Source of the DNA: Prevotella sp.
Lineage (GTDB): Bacteria > Bacteroidota > Bacteroidia > Bacteroidales > Bacteroidaceae
Length of the DNA stretch: 54,309 bases
Assembly: GCA_016286995.1 (NCBI GenBank)
Contig: JAEEVA010000020.1
Span: 1-54,309, forward strand
Reading direction: 5' to 3'
A model generated the notes under the pieces. The model saw only the letters and a program-made list of their open reading frames with translations, ran no database searches and was not told the origin of the DNA. Below are positions 35,253 to 45,132 of the stretch, piece by piece; the first letter of the stretch is position 1, and each line of letters starts with the position of its first letter. The position numbers were made by a program, and so were the translations under genes.

Positions 35253-35287
35253 AGCGGACATTGTTTAATAAACAGTGCCCGCTTTTT
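35253..35287 (+). terminator. Terminator after glnS
   Basis: A 15-base stem (35253-35267 with 35269-35283, one mismatch and one G-T) around a tight AT loop, followed by a T run. Confidence 0.75.
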
Positions 35288-35331
35288 ACTTACATCATTT
35301 TTGTGTAAAAAAGTAAAAAGAAGAAAAAATA

Positions 35332-35363
35332 GTTGGTAATATTCTCAGTTTTTCGTATCTTTG
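35332..35363 (+). promoter_or_regulatory. Bacteroidota-type promoter for pepP
   Basis: TTG at 35333-35335 and TATCTTTG at 35356-35363, 20 bp apart. Confidence 0.75.
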
Positions 35364-35392
35364 CAGGTTGAATGCTATTAACAACTAAGAAC

Positions 35393-36781
35393 ATGTTCGA
35401 TAAAGAGACCTATAGCCGTCGTCGGGCGGAAGTGAAAAAGCTTGTTGGCAAAGGTACAATCGTACTCTTTGGCAACAACGAAGCACCGTATAACTACCCT
35501 GCCAATGCCTATGCTCCAATGCGTCAGGACTCGGCGTTTCTATACTATTTCGGCCAACACCGAGACGGTCTTGTAGGTGTTATCGATGTGGACAACGACG
35601 AGGATTGGCTCCTTGGTGACGACATCGACGTGGAGGACATTGTGTGGATGGGCTTCACACCGAGCGTCAAGACTCTTGGCTTTGAGGTGGGTATAGCCCA
35701 TACGGCACCATTAAGCAAACTGTCAAAAATGTTGGAAGGCAGACCGATTATTCACTTCCTGCCGCCATACCGCCACGACACAAAGATACAATTGATGGAA
35801 CTGACGGGCATTCATCCCTCAAAGCAAAAGGAGGCCGCTTCGGAGGCACTGATCAAGGCTGTTGTTAAAATGCGCTCAAAGAAAGAAGAGCAGGAAATTC
35901 AGGCCATCGACCATGCCTGCGACGTAGGTTATGCAATGCATACCACAGCACAGTTGCTTATCAAGCCTGGAATTACGGAGCGTTTCATTGGCGGTCAGGT
36001 AGACGGCATAGCCCGTAGTCTGGCACAAGGAACAAGTTTCGCCACTATCTTCTCGCAGCATGGCGAAATCATGCACGGCAATCCTTCGGATGCCAGATTG
36101 GAGGATGGTCGACTGGTATTATGTGACGCCGGTTGCGAATTGAATGACTATTGTTCAGACCATACTCGTACGATGCCCGTAAACGGCAAGTTCACACAAC
36201 GTCAGCGCGAGATATATTCTATTGTCGAAGCCTGTCACGACTACGTTTTGAAGGTCGCCAAGCCCGGCGTAAAGTACATGGACGTACACTTTGCCGTATG
36301 CCGTATGATGGCCGAAAAGCTGAAAGAACTTGGACTCATGCACGGCGATATGGACGAAGCCGTCCGACAAGGTGCCCACGCCATGTTCCTGCCCCATGGA
36401 CTGGGCCACATGATGGGTATGGACGTACACGATATGGAGGGACTGGGACAAACCTATGTGGGTTTTGATGACGAGACACGTCCTAACTTGGAACAGTTCG
36501 GAACCAATTGTCTGCGCATGGGACGCAAGTTAGAAGAGGGCTTTGTCGTAACCGACGAGCCCGGCATCTACTTCATTCCGCAACTCATCGACGAGTGGTG
36601 CGCAAAGGGGCTCCACAAGGACTTCCTAAACTACAACATGCTGGAGACGTACAAGGACTTCGGTGGCATCCGCATCGAGGACGACGTACTGATTACAAAG
36701 GACGGCTGCCGCTTCCTGGGAAGCAAGCGCATACCATACCATCCGGCAGAACTCGAAGAATTCATGAATAATAACAAATAA
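35393..36781 (+). CDS. pepP: Xaa-Pro aminopeptidase (M24B)
   Basis: Removes N-terminal residues before proline; a dinuclear metalloenzyme. 462 residues from the ATG at 35393. The ATG at 35372 would lie almost at the expected transcription start, so I prefer the later codon. Metal ligands are visible in LCDAGCELNDYCSDHTRTMPV, HGLGHMMGMDVHD and TDEPGIYFIP. The N-terminal creatinase-like domain (FLYYFGQHRDGLVGVID) is present. No signal peptide. Followed 15 bp later by a secreted C1 peptidase gene, so peptide degradation may be shared. Confidence 0.92.
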   Translation: MFDKETYSRRRAEVKKLVGKGTIVLFGNNEAPYNYPANAYAPMRQDSAFLYYFGQHRDGLVGVIDVDNDEDWLLGDDIDVEDIVWMGFTPSVKTLGFEVGIAHTAPLSKLSKMLEGRPIIHFLPPYRHDTKIQLMELTGIHPSKQKEAASEALIKAVVKMRSKKEEQEIQAIDHACDVGYAMHTTAQLLIKPGITERFIGGQVDGIARSLAQGTSFATIFSQHGEIMHGNPSDARLEDGRLVLCDAGCELNDYCSDHTRTMPVNGKFTQRQREIYSIVEACHDYVLKVAKPGVKYMDVHFAVCRMMAEKLKELGLMHGDMDEAVRQGAHAMFLPHGLGHMMGMDVHDMEGLGQTYVGFDDETRPNLEQFGTNCLRMGRKLEEGFVVTDEPGIYFIPQLIDEWCAKGLHKDFLNYNMLETYKDFGGIRIEDDVLITKDGCRFLGSKRIPYHPAELEEFMNNNK

Positions 36782-36796
36782 AAAAAGAGAAAGACA

Positions 36797-38005
36797 ATGA
36801 GAAAAGTATTGACACTTGCGTTACTAGCCTTTTTGGCCTATAACGCTCAGGCTCAGGACAAGGATAAAGAGTCTGAAAACAAAAACAAGCCCGTATTCAC
36901 GGTCATCAAGGAGAATCCTATCACCAGCGTGAAGGACCAGAATCGCTCCGGCACATGTTGGGACTACTCCACCCTGTCGTTCTTCGAGTCGGAAATCCTA
37001 AAGAAAACCGGAAAGACCTACGACCTTTGTGAAAGTTTCGTAGCCAACAAGACCTACATGGATCGTGCAATTCAGGTGGTGCGTCTGCATGGCGACTGCC
37101 AATTTGCACAGGGTGGCTCAGCTGAAGACCCGCTGTATTGTCTGAAGCACTACGGTATTTGTCCAGAAGATGCTATGCCCTTCCCTGGTTCACTGTATGG
37201 CGACTCCCTCAACAACTTCAACGAGTTTTTCTCGCTTCTGGAGCCCTATGTGGCCGCTATTTCGAAAAGCACAGCAAAGAAAATCAGTGGTCAATGGAAG
37301 GTTGGTCTGCAGGGTATCCTAGACGCCTATTTGGGCAAATGTCCAGAGACGTTTACTTACGAAGGCAAGACCTACACACCACAGACATTCGCTGCCTCTC
37401 TGGGTTTGGACTTCAACGACTATGTCAGCATCACCAGCTATAGCCACCACCCTTTTTACACGGCATTTGCCGTCGAGGTTCAGGACAACTGGCGCAATCC
37501 GTTGTCGTATAACGTACCCATCGAAGACTTGCAACGTATCTTTGACTATGCTGTTGAGCAGGGCTACACTGTGGCCTGGGGCGGTGATGTGTCGGAGGAT
37601 GGTTTTACACGCAAAGGACTGGCCTATGCCATCGACACCAAGAAGACTGAACAGAGTATGCAAGGCAGCGACATGGCTCGCTGGCTGAAGTTGTCAACAG
37701 CTAAAAAGCGCGACATCATTGACTCGCTGGGTTGCACTGTGCCAGAGATTATTCCTACTCAGGAGATGCGTCAGGAACGTTTTGACAACTGGGAACTGAC
37801 CGACGACCACGGCATGCATCTCTATGGCATCGCCAAGGATCAGAACGGCAAGGAATACTATATGGTAAAGAACTCATGGGGTGAGAGTGGCGACTACAAG
37901 GGTATTTGGTACATGACCAAGACGTTCTGCGTGGCCAACTGCATGGATTTCCTCATCAACAAGAATGCCATTCCCAAGGACATCCGCAAGAAATTAGGAC
38001 TGTAA
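36797..38005 (+). CDS. Secreted C1-family cysteine aminopeptidase (bleomycin-hydrolase type)
   Basis: 402 residues with a signal peptide (MRKVLTLALLAFLAYNAQAQ). The catalytic Cys54 lies in SGTCWDYST, the His in DDHGMHLYGIA and the Asn in MVKNSWGE, the papain-fold triad of the C1B (PepC/bleomycin hydrolase) group. The export signal is common in Bacteroidota members and places it in the periplasm, in contrast to the cytoplasmic PepC of other bacteria. It probably trims peptides together with pepP, its upstream neighbour. Confidence 0.9.
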   Translation: MRKVLTLALLAFLAYNAQAQDKDKESENKNKPVFTVIKENPITSVKDQNRSGTCWDYSTLSFFESEILKKTGKTYDLCESFVANKTYMDRAIQVVRLHGDCQFAQGGSAEDPLYCLKHYGICPEDAMPFPGSLYGDSLNNFNEFFSLLEPYVAAISKSTAKKISGQWKVGLQGILDAYLGKCPETFTYEGKTYTPQTFAASLGLDFNDYVSITSYSHHPFYTAFAVEVQDNWRNPLSYNVPIEDLQRIFDYAVEQGYTVAWGGDVSEDGFTRKGLAYAIDTKKTEQSMQGSDMARWLKLSTAKKRDIIDSLGCTVPEIIPTQEMRQERFDNWELTDDHGMHLYGIAKDQNGKEYYMVKNSWGESGDYKGIWYMTKTFCVANCMDFLINKNAIPKDIRKKLGL

Positions 38006-38023
38006 ACAAAGCAATCACCCAAA

Positions 38024-39748
38024 ATGCAGTTTAAATGGAATTACGAACCACCCACATCCGAACGACAGCAAGCGGCTAAGGAACTGGCCGAGAAGATAGG
38101 CATGAGTCCTATCATGGCCAGTCTGCTCATACAGCGTGGCATCAAGACGGAAAGTGCAGCTAAGCGTTTCTTCCGTCCGATGCTAAATGAGCTAATAGAC
38201 CCGTTTTTGATGAACGACATGGATGTGGCCGTAGATCGCCTGAATGACGCCATGGGACGTAAGGAGCGTATCATGGTGTATGGTGACTACGACGTGGATG
38301 GATGTACGGCAGTCGCACTGGTGTACAAGTTCCTGCAGCAGTTCTACTCCAACATTGAATACTACATCCCCGACCGATACGAAGAAGGCTACGGGGTGAG
38401 TTACAAGGGAATAGACTACGCGGCAGAGAAGGGCGTCAAGCTCATCATTGTACTCGACTGTGGAATCAAGGCTATTGACGAGATAGCGTATGCCAAGGAA
38501 CACGGCATTGATTTCATCATCTGTGACCATCACGTCCCTGATGAGATTATGCCACCCGCCGTGGCCATACTGAACCCCAAGCGTGAAGACTCTACCTACC
38601 CCTATCACCACCTGTCGGGTTGTGGCGTAGGATTCAAATTCATGCAGGCATTTGCCAAGAACAACGGCATTCCCTTCTCACGACTCATTCCACTACTCGA
38701 TTTCTGTGCATTGAGTATTGCCGCTGACCTGGTACCCATTGACGGTGAAAACCGTACTCTGGCATTTCACGGACTGAAACAATTGAACATAGCACCGTCG
38801 GTAGGACTCAAGGCCATTATCGAGATATGCGGTCTCTCCAACCGCGAGCTGACCATGAGCGACATTATGTTCAAGTTAGGACCGCGCATCAATGCCTCTG
38901 GACGTATGCAAAACGGTACCGAAACAGTGACGCTGTTAGTAGAGAAAGACCTGAAGCGCGCACTCATCGAGGCTACACGCATCAATGAGTATAACGACCA
39001 GCGACGTGACGTAGACAAGCAGATGACCGAAGAAGCCAACGAAATCGTGGCACGCTTAGAAAGCCAGCAGCACCAGAAGTCCATTGTGCTCTATGACGAA
39101 GGTTGGAAGAAAGGTGTGGTGGGCATTGTTGCCTCACGATTGACTGAACTCTATTTCCGGCCAACTGTCGTACTGACAATCATCAACGGTATGGCCAGCG
39201 GATCAGCACGTTCTGTGGCAGGTTTCGACATCTATGATGCTATCAAATCTTGCCGCGACCTGCTGGAGAACTTCGGCGGTCATACCTATGCCGTAGGACT
39301 GACACTGAAACAGGAGAACATTCCCGAGTTCCGCCGCCGTTTCCAGAATTACGTTTCAGGACACATTCTGCCTGAACAAACTCAGCAGACACTCGACATT
39401 GACATGGAACTGGACTTCCACAGTATCAACAAACGACTGTTGAACGAGTTGAAGAAACTAGCTCCACACGGTCCTGGCAACGAGAAACCGCTGTTCCTGA
39501 CACGCAATGTCTATGACTACGGAACATCAAAAGTCGTGGGCCGTAACCAGGAGCATATCAAGTTGGAACTCGTCGACTCGAAATCGGCGGTAGTCATGAA
39601 CGGCATCGCCTTTGGACAGTCGGCAGCCGCCCGCTACATCAAGTCGAAGCGCTCGTTTGATATCGTCTACACCATTGAGGAGAATACTTATAAGCGCGGC
39701 GAAGTACAGCTGCAGATTGAAGACATTCAACCGTCAGAAGAACTTTGA
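38024..39748 (+). CDS. recJ: Single-stranded-DNA-specific exonuclease RecJ
   Basis: 5'-3' ssDNA exonuclease of the DHH family, 574 residues, acting in recombination and repair. The catalytic motifs are YGDYDVDGCTA, LDCGIKA, CDHHVP and the DHHA1 block (GGHTYAVGLTL), with the OB-type C-terminal region present. The stop codon overlaps the TTG start of recQ (TTGA), so the two are translated together, a typical Bacteroidota recJ-recQ pair. Confidence 0.95.
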   Translation: MQFKWNYEPPTSERQQAAKELAEKIGMSPIMASLLIQRGIKTESAAKRFFRPMLNELIDPFLMNDMDVAVDRLNDAMGRKERIMVYGDYDVDGCTAVALVYKFLQQFYSNIEYYIPDRYEEGYGVSYKGIDYAAEKGVKLIIVLDCGIKAIDEIAYAKEHGIDFIICDHHVPDEIMPPAVAILNPKREDSTYPYHHLSGCGVGFKFMQAFAKNNGIPFSRLIPLLDFCALSIAADLVPIDGENRTLAFHGLKQLNIAPSVGLKAIIEICGLSNRELTMSDIMFKLGPRINASGRMQNGTETVTLLVEKDLKRALIEATRINEYNDQRRDVDKQMTEEANEIVARLESQQHQKSIVLYDEGWKKGVVGIVASRLTELYFRPTVVLTIINGMASGSARSVAGFDIYDAIKSCRDLLENFGGHTYAVGLTLKQENIPEFRRRFQNYVSGHILPEQTQQTLDIDMELDFHSINKRLLNELKKLAPHGPGNEKPLFLTRNVYDYGTSKVVGRNQEHIKLELVDSKSAVVMNGIAFGQSAAARYIKSKRSFDIVYTIEENTYKRGEVQLQIEDIQPSEEL

Positions 39749-41703
39749 ACGTTCAAAGTATTTTAAAGAAGTATTGGGGCTACGATGACTTCCGTGGTAT
39801 TCAACGCGAAATCATCGACAGTATTTGTCTTGGTCGTGACACACTGGGACTGATGCCTACCGGTGGTGGCAAAAGCATCACCTTTCAGGTGCCGGCATTG
39901 GCTATGGAGGGAGTGTGCATTGTCATCACGCCACTCATCGCGCTGATGAAGGACCAGGTACATCACCTCAGGCAACTTGGCATACGGGCTGCAGCAGTGT
40001 ACAGCGGCATGAGTCACGAACAGACGCTTACGGTACTGGAGAACTGTATTTTGGGCAGTACAAAACTGCTTTACGTGTCACCCGAACGACTGTCGTCACA
40101 ACTTTTCCAGACCAAACTGCGCCATATGCAGGTGAGTTTTATTACTGTCGACGAAGCACACTGCATCTCACAGTGGGGCTACGATTTCCGTCCCAGCTAT
40201 TTGGAAATTGCCAATATCCGTACCTTATTGCCCGGCATTCCTATACTGGCTCTCACGGCAACGGCAACACCCAAAGTCGTTGACGACATCTGCGACAAGC
40301 TAACCTTCATTACCCAAGGCGATGGTGAGCACCAATCATCCCCAACAACCAATAGTGTGGAGCACAGCTTTGCTGTGTTCAAAATGTCTTTCGAACGTAA
40401 GAATCTGGCATACATCGTCCGACAAAGCCCCGACAAGTTCAACGAGCTACTCCGTTTGCTACAGGGTTCGCAAGGTTCGGCCATCGTTTATGTACGTAGC
40501 CGTCGCCATGCCCGCGAGATTGCTGAGAACCTGACTTTATCTGGACTGTCGGTCACCTTTTACCATGCAGGATTGGAACACGTCGAAAAAGACCGCCGAC
40601 AGCGCGACTGGCAACACGACCGTGTACGCATCATGGTAGCGACCAATGCTTTTGGCATGGGCATAGACAAACCCGATGTACGACTGGTTATCCACTTCGA
40701 TTGCCCTGACTCCATTGAGGCCTACTTCCAGGAAGCAGGACGTGCTGGACGTGACGGACTGCCCGCACAGGCCATCCTGCTCTACAACGGTAACGACAGC
40801 AGTAAGCTGGCCAAACGTGTGGAGGACACATACCCACCACGCGACTACATCAAACAAGTGTATGAACACCTGGCATATTACTACCAGATTGCTGCTGGCG
40901 ATGGCTATGGTGTGAGCCGTGAATTCCATATTGAAGAGTTCTGTCAACGCTTCCGCCACTTCCCAGTACGCGTACATTCAGCCCTGCATATTCTGGAACG
41001 GGCAGGCTATATCGAATACGACGAAGAAGCTGATCATCAGGCCCGTATTCGTTTCAATGTGAATCGAGACGATTTATACCGGCTGCAACAGGTAACTGCG
41101 GACGAAGAGCGGGTCATTGTAACCTTGCTGCGCAACTACGGTGGTTTGTTTGCCGACTACGGCTATATTGACGAAGGCATCATCGCTCAACAGGCCGGTA
41201 TGACTGGACCACAAACCTACGATATATTGAAGGAACTATCCGATCGCGGCCTCATCAGTTTCATTCCGCGCAAACAGGTGCCATATATCCGCTACATGCA
41301 GCGTCGTGAAGATACGGAACATATTATACTGCCGCGTGAAGTGTATGAAGACCGCTTGGAACAGTATCGCAACCGCATCAAGGCCATGCTTGACTACATT
41401 CAGAACGGGGACCGGTGCCGTAGCCGTCAGTTATTGGAATACTTCGGAGAAAAGACCACCCATGATTGCGGACATTGTGACGTCTGTTTGCGAGAAACGG
41501 GACAGATGGTCACTGCTGACGGACAACGGGAAGCCCAGAAGCTTATTCTCAGCCTGGTGGCCGACGGACATCGGCATCACATCACAGAGCTCTATCGTCT
41601 GCAATTGCCTGTAGAAGAACTCCATGCAGCCTTGTCTGTTCTGGTAAGCGAAGAACAAATTTACCATGAAGACGGCTTCTTGATAGGAAGTGCTAAGAAA
41701 TAA
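39745..41703 (+). CDS. recQ: RecQ-type DNA helicase
   Basis: 3'-5' DNA helicase, 652 residues from a TTG start overlapping the recJ stop. Walker A is MPTGGGKSITFQVPAL, motif II is VDEAHCISQWGYDFRPSY, and motif VI is EAGRAGRDGLPAQAIL. The RecQ zinc site is in HDCGHCDVC, followed by an RQC winged-helix. No HRDC domain is apparent at the C-terminus, so this is a short form. Works with RecJ in the RecFOR pathway. Confidence 0.93.
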   Translation: MNVQSILKKYWGYDDFRGIQREIIDSICLGRDTLGLMPTGGGKSITFQVPALAMEGVCIVITPLIALMKDQVHHLRQLGIRAAAVYSGMSHEQTLTVLENCILGSTKLLYVSPERLSSQLFQTKLRHMQVSFITVDEAHCISQWGYDFRPSYLEIANIRTLLPGIPILALTATATPKVVDDICDKLTFITQGDGEHQSSPTTNSVEHSFAVFKMSFERKNLAYIVRQSPDKFNELLRLLQGSQGSAIVYVRSRRHAREIAENLTLSGLSVTFYHAGLEHVEKDRRQRDWQHDRVRIMVATNAFGMGIDKPDVRLVIHFDCPDSIEAYFQEAGRAGRDGLPAQAILLYNGNDSSKLAKRVEDTYPPRDYIKQVYEHLAYYYQIAAGDGYGVSREFHIEEFCQRFRHFPVRVHSALHILERAGYIEYDEEADHQARIRFNVNRDDLYRLQQVTADEERVIVTLLRNYGGLFADYGYIDEGIIAQQAGMTGPQTYDILKELSDRGLISFIPRKQVPYIRYMQRREDTEHIILPREVYEDRLEQYRNRIKAMLDYIQNGDRCRSRQLLEYFGEKTTHDCGHCDVCLRETGQMVTADGQREAQKLILSLVADGHRHHITELYRLQLPVEELHAALSVLVSEEQIYHEDGFLIGSAKK

Positions 41704-41726
41704 ATAGCAAAAAAAGTAGAATAAAA

Positions 41727-41758
41727 TTTGGTATTCTGCACAACTTTTCATATCTTTG
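41727..41758 (+). promoter_or_regulatory. Bacteroidota-type promoter for the DUF4301 gene
   Basis: TTTG at 41727-41730 and TATCTTTG at 41751-41758, 20 bp apart. Confidence 0.8.
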
Positions 41759-41796
41759 CAGGATAGAATCCAAACTATTTAAAACAAACGACAATT

Positions 41797-43314
41797 ATGT
41801 TAACACAGCAAGACCTGAAACAGTTGGCTCAGAAAGGTATTTCTGAGGCACAGATCGAGAGACAGTTAGGCGAGTTTAAGACGGGATTCCCGTTCCTCAA
41901 GTTAGAAGCAGCAGCAGCTATCGGCAAGGGCATTGTGGCTCCTACGGATGCTGAGCGTAAGCAGTTTGTAGAGGCATGGAAGGCCTACAAGGCTGAAGGC
42001 AAGAAAGTGGTGAAGTTCGTTCCTGCTTCTGGTGCTGCCAGCCGTATGTTCAAGGACATGTTTGCTTTTGTCGATGCCGATTATGACGTACCTACAACTG
42101 ATTTCGAGAAGAAGTATTTCGAGAACATCGAGAAGTTTGCTTTCTATGATGAGTTGGATGCTGCTTGTCAGAAGAATAATGGTAAAGGTATTAAGGCTCT
42201 TATCGCTGAGGGTAACTACAAGGCTGTGGCTGCCAATATGCTGAAGGCTGAGGGGCTGAACTACGGTCAGCTGCCCAAGGGTCTGTTATTGTTCCACAAC
42301 TATCCCGAAGGACCGCGTACACCCATGGAAGAGCATTTGGTGGAGGGTGCCCTCTATGCTGCTTCGAACGGTGAGGCTCACGTTCATTTTACTGTTTCGC
42401 ATGAACACATGGAGCTGTTCAAGCAGAAGGTTGCCCAAAAGGCTGATCTGTATGCCAAGAAGTTTGGTATCAAGTACGATATCTCCTTCTCTGAGCAGAA
42501 GCCTTCGACAGACACGATTGCAGCCAATCCTGACGGAACGCCATTCCGTAATAGCGATGGTTCGTTGCTGTTCCGTCCAGGTGGACATGGTGCCCTCATT
42601 GAGAACCTGAACGAGATTGTAGCTGATGTCATCTTCGTGAAGAACATTGACAACGTTGTGCCCGATCGCTTGAAGGATGACACCGTTGAGTGGAAGCAAG
42701 TGATTGCTGGTGTGCTGGTAACTCTCCAGAAGAAAGCCTTTGAATATCTGCGCTTGCTCGATACTGGCAAGTACACCCACGCTCAGATAGAAGAGATGAT
42801 TCGCTTCGTACAGCAGGATTTGTGCTGTCGCAAGGCCGACATCAAGGAACTGGAGGATGCTGATCTGGTCATCTATCTGCGTGAGAAGCTTAACCGTCCG
42901 ATGCGCGTTTGTGGTGTTGTGAAGAATGTTGGTGAGCCAGGTGGTGGTCCGTTCCTGACCTATAATCAGGATGGTACCGTGAGTTTGCAGATTCTTGAGT
43001 CCAGCCAGATTGACAAGTCGAACAAGGAGTACATGGAGATGTTTACCAAGGGCACCCACTTTAATCCAGTCGACCTTGTCTGCGCCGTGAAGGACTATAA
43101 GGGCAATGCCTTCGACCTGCCGAAGTATGTTGATCCCACCACGGGCTTCATCTCTCAGAAGTCGAAGTCGGGCAAAGAGCTGCAGGCTCTGGAGCTTCCC
43201 GGTTTGTGGAATGGTGCCATGAGCAACTGGAATACTGTCTTCGTAGAGGTGCCACTCAGCACTTTCAACCCGGTGAAGACTGTTAATGATTTATTGCGCG
43301 AACAGCATCAATAA
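41797..43314 (+). CDS. DUF4301 family protein
   Basis: 505 residues, cytoplasmic. The full length fits the Bacteroidota DUF4301 family (LTQQDLKQLAQKGIS start, KFVPASGAASRMFKD near residue 75, LPKGLLLFHNYPEGPRTPMEEH, RPGGHGALIENLN, NVGEPGGGPF). The SGAASRMFK and GGHGALIENL motifs recall nucleotidyltransferase-like sugar-phosphate uridylyltransferases, but a reaction is not established. It has its own promoter and a strong terminator, which overlaps the leu promoter. Confidence 0.88.
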   Translation: MLTQQDLKQLAQKGISEAQIERQLGEFKTGFPFLKLEAAAAIGKGIVAPTDAERKQFVEAWKAYKAEGKKVVKFVPASGAASRMFKDMFAFVDADYDVPTTDFEKKYFENIEKFAFYDELDAACQKNNGKGIKALIAEGNYKAVAANMLKAEGLNYGQLPKGLLLFHNYPEGPRTPMEEHLVEGALYAASNGEAHVHFTVSHEHMELFKQKVAQKADLYAKKFGIKYDISFSEQKPSTDTIAANPDGTPFRNSDGSLLFRPGGHGALIENLNEIVADVIFVKNIDNVVPDRLKDDTVEWKQVIAGVLVTLQKKAFEYLRLLDTGKYTHAQIEEMIRFVQQDLCCRKADIKELEDADLVIYLREKLNRPMRVCGVVKNVGEPGGGPFLTYNQDGTVSLQILESSQIDKSNKEYMEMFTKGTHFNPVDLVCAVKDYKGNAFDLPKYVDPTTGFISQKSKSGKELQALELPGLWNGAMSNWNTVFVEVPLSTFNPVKTVNDLLREQHQ

Positions 43315-43339
43315 TGTGATGTTTTGAACGGATTATTAA

Positions 43340-43377
43340 CAAATCGCAACTAAATATCGCAAAAAAGTTGCGATTTG
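43340..43377 (+). terminator. Terminator after the DUF4301 gene
   Basis: A perfect 11-bp stem (43340-43350 with 43367-43377), 16-base loop, then TTTGTTCGTTT. The tail overlaps the -33 element of the leu promoter. Confidence 0.88.
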
Positions 43378-43409
43378 TTTGTTCGTTTAGCAGAAAAGTA
43401 TTACCTTTG
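43378..43409 (+). promoter_or_regulatory. leu operon promoter
   Basis: TTTG at 43378-43381 and TACCTTTG at 43402-43409, 20 bp apart. The leader ATG follows at 43434. Confidence 0.82.
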
Positions 43410-43433
43410 CAGCCGATTTCAAGTTTCAACAAT

Positions 43434-43514
43434 ATGAAGAGTCTGAATCTGATTAGCAACCTGATTATTATTCGACTGCGTCAAGTAGCCGGAAGTGATG
43501 GGGTATGTATATAA
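43434..43514 (+). CDS. leuL: Leucine/isoleucine-rich leader peptide of leu attenuator
   Basis: A 26-codon frame, M-K-S-L-N-L-I-S-N-L-I-I-I-R-L at the N-terminus. It holds four CTG leucine codons (43443, 43449, 43461, 43476), four ATT isoleucine codons and one ATA, and two GTA valine codons. All four Leu codons fall in the first 15. Start, stop and spacing fit a translated regulatory peptide between the leu promoter and the terminator hairpin. Confidence 0.85.
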   Translation: MKSLNLISNLIIIRLRQVAGSDGVCI

Positions 43515-43574
43515 ATAAGGTATAAGACAAACGATACAGAGCCTTTCTCACTTCCGGGTGTAGAAAGGCTTTTT
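43489..43574 (+). promoter_or_regulatory. leu operon attenuator (antiterminator/terminator switch)
   Basis: Two mutually exclusive structures. Terminator: 43540-43548 pairs with 43562-43570 (9 bp, plus CAC/GTG inside), followed by five T. Antiterminator: CCGGAAGTGA at 43489-43498 inside the leader frame is exactly complementary to TCACTTCCGG at 43548-43557, the upper half of the terminator hairpin. A ribosome stalled at Leu/Ile codons leaves 43489-43498 free to break the terminator; one that reaches the stop at 43512 covers it, and transcription ends. This is inferred from the complementarity. Confidence 0.87.
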
Positions 43575-43628
43575 CGTATAAGGCAACAATAGTAATAAAT
43601 CATAATAACAACACAACAAAAGACTAAG

Positions 43629-45131
43629 ATGAATGACAGATTGTATATCTTCGACACGACCCTGCGCGACGGTGAGCAGGTGCCCGGCTGTCAATTGAAT
43701 ACCGTTGAGAAGATTCAAGTGGCCAAGGCCCTCGAACAGTTGGGTGTGGACGTAATTGAAGCAGGATTTCCGGTGTCAAGTCCAGGCGACTACCACAGTG
43801 TGATTGAGATTTCGAAGGCGGTGACGTGGCCTGTCGTTTGTGCATTGACACGTGCCGTACAGCACGATATCGACGTAGCTGTCGAGGCATTGCAGTATGC
43901 CAAGCACAAGCGCATCCATACTGGTATCGGCACCAGCGACGAGCATATCAAGTATAAGTTCAATTCAACGCGTGAGCATATTCTTGAACAGGCCGTTGCC
44001 GCCACAAAGTATGCTAAGCGTTTCGTTGATGACGTGGAATTCTACTGTGAGGATGCCGGACGTACGGACAACGAATATCTGGCACAAGTGGTTGAGGCCG
44101 TCATCAAGGCTGGTGCTACGGTGGTCAACATTCCCGATACCACAGGCTATTGTCTGCCACAGGAATACTACGATAAAATCAAATATCTGAAGGAGCATGT
44201 CGATGGCATTGATGCCTGCATCATCTCGACGCATTGTCACAATGATCTCGGCCTGGCTACGTCCAATACGTTGAACGGCGTGTTGGCTGGTGCCCGTCAG
44301 GTGGAAGTCACCATCAACGGTATTGGCGAGCGTGCAGGTAACACCTCTTTGGAGGAAATCGCCATGATTCTGAAATGTCACAAATCGCTGGACATCGAGA
44401 CGAACATCAATACGACGAAGATATATCCCATTTCTCGTTTGGTATCAAGTCTGATGAACATGCCCGTGCAGCCCAACAAGGCCATCGTGGGGCGTAATGC
44501 CTTTGCACATTCGAGCGGCATCCATCAGGACGGCGTGCTGAAGAATGTCCACACCTATGAGATTATTGATCCGAAGGATGTGGGCATCGACGACAACTCT
44601 ATCGTACTCACAGCCCGCAGCGGACGTGCTGCCCTGAAGCACCGCTTAGAGGTGAACGGTGTTGAGCTGAGCGATGGGAAACTCGACGAACTGTACCAGC
44701 GGTTCCTGCAGTTGGCCGACCAGAAGACCGAGGTCAGCGATGCCGACGTGCTGACGTTGGCTGGTGCAAACACCGCCGAGGCTCATGCCGTTAAGCTCGA
44801 CTTCCTTCAGGTCACTACGGGCAAGGGAGTCAGGAGCGTGGCATCTATCGGACTCGACATCTCTGGCCAGAAGTTCGAAGCTGCCGCCTCAGGTAATGGT
44901 CCTGTCGATGCTGCCATCAAGGCTCTTAAGAAGATTATCATGAAAAAGATGACGCTGAAGGAATTTACCATTCAAGCCATCTCGAAAGGCTCCGACGATG
45001 TGGGCAAGGTACACATGCAGGTAGAGTATGACGGTTCTATGTACTATGGTTTCGGTGCCAACACGGACATTGTGACGGCATCCGTTGAAGCGTATATCGA
45101 TTGTATCAACAAGTTTAAGAGAAAGGACTGA
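43629..45131 (+). CDS. leuA: 2-isopropylmalate synthase
   Basis: First committed step of leucine synthesis (2-ketoisovalerate + acetyl-CoA), 500 residues. The HMGL-like barrel carries [17 protein letters not shown] at the start (metal-binding Asp), [13 protein letters not shown] (His ligands) and [14 protein letters not shown]. The C-terminal allosteric dimer domain (LLD) from about residue 385 is where leucine feedback inhibition acts in the family. First structural gene behind the attenuator, and one base from leuC. Confidence 0.95.
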   Translation: MNDRLYIFDTTLRDGEQVPGCQLNTVEKIQVAKALEQLGVDVIEAGFPVSSPGDYHSVIEISKAVTWPVVCALTRAVQHDIDVAVEALQYAKHKRIHTGIGTSDEHIKYKFNSTREHILEQAVAATKYAKRFVDDVEFYCEDAGRTDNEYLAQVVEAVIKAGATVVNIPDTTGYCLPQEYYDKIKYLKEHVDGIDACIISTHCHNDLGLATSNTLNGVLAGARQVEVTINGIGERAGNTSLEEIAMILKCHKSLDIETNINTTKIYPISRLVSSLMNMPVQPNKAIVGRNAFAHSSGIHQDGVLKNVHTYEIIDPKDVGIDDNSIVLTARSGRAALKHRLEVNGVELSDGKLDELYQRFLQLADQKTEVSDADVLTLAGANTAEAHAVKLDFLQVTTGKGVRSVASIGLDISGQKFEAAASGNGPVDAAIKALKKIIMKKMTLKEFTIQAISKGSDDVGKVHMQVEYDGSMYYGFGANTDIVTASVEAYIDCINKFKRKD

Positions 45132-45132
45132 T

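Noticed and set aside
42286..43059. Long open frame (257 codons) antisense to the DUF4301 gene
   Set aside because: No family resemblance or promoter, and it is fully covered by a well-supported gene.
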